Positions 62,225-62,338 of a stretch of DNA of 62,338 bases are shown here, piece after piece; the first letter of the stretch is position 1, and each line of letters opens with the position of its first letter. Below the pieces are notes generated by a model that was given only the letters and a program-made list of their open reading frames with translations, did no database searches and had not been told where the DNA came from. Source of the stretch: Algoriphagus sp. (GTDB lineage Bacteria; Bacteroidota; Bacteroidia; Cytophagales; Cyclobacteriaceae). Position numbers and translations under genes: made by a program. The DNA lies in NCBI RefSeq assembly GCF_029254265.1, contig NZ_JAQWXX010000122.1:1-62338 (forward strand), given 5' to 3'.

Positions 62225-62250
62225 TATGTATATCCGCAAAGATGCCAGTA
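62225..62250 (+). repeat. Repeat arm 3
   Basis: The sequence begins TATGTATATCCGCAAAG and ends GCCAGTA. It is the inverted near-copy of 60373-60398 and a direct partial copy of 60247-60272, placed just after the cassette terminator. No partner was found in the last 88 bases of the window. Confidence 0.7.
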
Positions 62251-62338
62251 GCCAAATAAGTTAGAAGTGACAGCCAGTGACAATCGCTTTCTTGCGATCT
62301 TAACGGGTACTAAATTAGGTCAAAATAAACGGTTTTGA

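Overview
The window looks like a chromosomal segment of a free-living, aerobic Bacteroidota bacterium, most likely of the Cytophagales (Cyclobacteriaceae/Algoriphagus type). This rests on the AT-rich sequence, TAnnTTTG-type promoter boxes, a sufBCDSE-sufT-bacilliredoxin operon, DUF2911/DUF4136 envelope lipoproteins, a 7TM-AraC regulator and S9/M14 exopeptidases with Sec signals. The taxon is inferred from recalled family knowledge; no search was run. No rRNA, tRNA, CRISPR array or complete insertion sequence was seen.

Positions 1-26,042 (all minus strand) form one large exopolysaccharide/capsule locus. It starts with a small winged-helix regulator (25486-26004). A long operon follows: a multi-SLBB outer-membrane export protein, UDP-glucose dehydrogenase, a NeuD-like acyltransferase, a Wzx-type flippase, a DegT aminotransferase, an ATP-grasp/HAD fusion, a pyruvyl transferase, four GT2-like glycosyltransferases, a Wzz chain-length protein, a Wzy-like polymerase, a PL8-type polysaccharide lyase and a Wzi-like protein. 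A second module (tviB-like dehydrogenase, Wza-type lipoprotein, Wzc-type tyrosine kinase, ABC exporter running off the left edge) starts at 5897. Both modules appear tied together by cis elements: the same 19-bp palindrome overlies a TAnnTTTG promoter box in front of the regulator and in front of tviB, and the same 17-bp element lies between promoter and first export gene in both.

Positions 26,063-39,204 are mixed housekeeping and envelope genes: a small membrane protein and a penicillin-acylase-family hydrolase, a DUF2911 lipoprotein, an endonuclease/exonuclease/phosphatase-family protein, an RND/MMPL exporter broken by a one-base frameshift, thymidylate synthase, an S9 peptidase and an M14 metallopeptidase with calcium-loop-like inserts. 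A 610-bp gap follows, holding an orphan hairpin terminator and a possible 56-residue ORF.

Positions 39,463-53,772 hold an Lrp/AsnC regulator, the SUF iron-sulfur operon, citrate synthase, an acyl-CoA-binding protein, an SBF-type symporter, an rRNA/tRNA methyltransferase, a BamA/TamA-like outer membrane protein with POTRA-like N-terminus, coproporphyrinogen oxidase and a PAP2 phosphatase.

Positions 53,865-62,338 hold a 7TM-AraC regulator, a sulfatase, a HAD-type phosphatase lipoprotein, beta-barrel proteins and a three-gene envelope cassette (60414-62149) flanked by near-identical 26-bp inverted repeats. Most transcription units end in clear intrinsic terminators.
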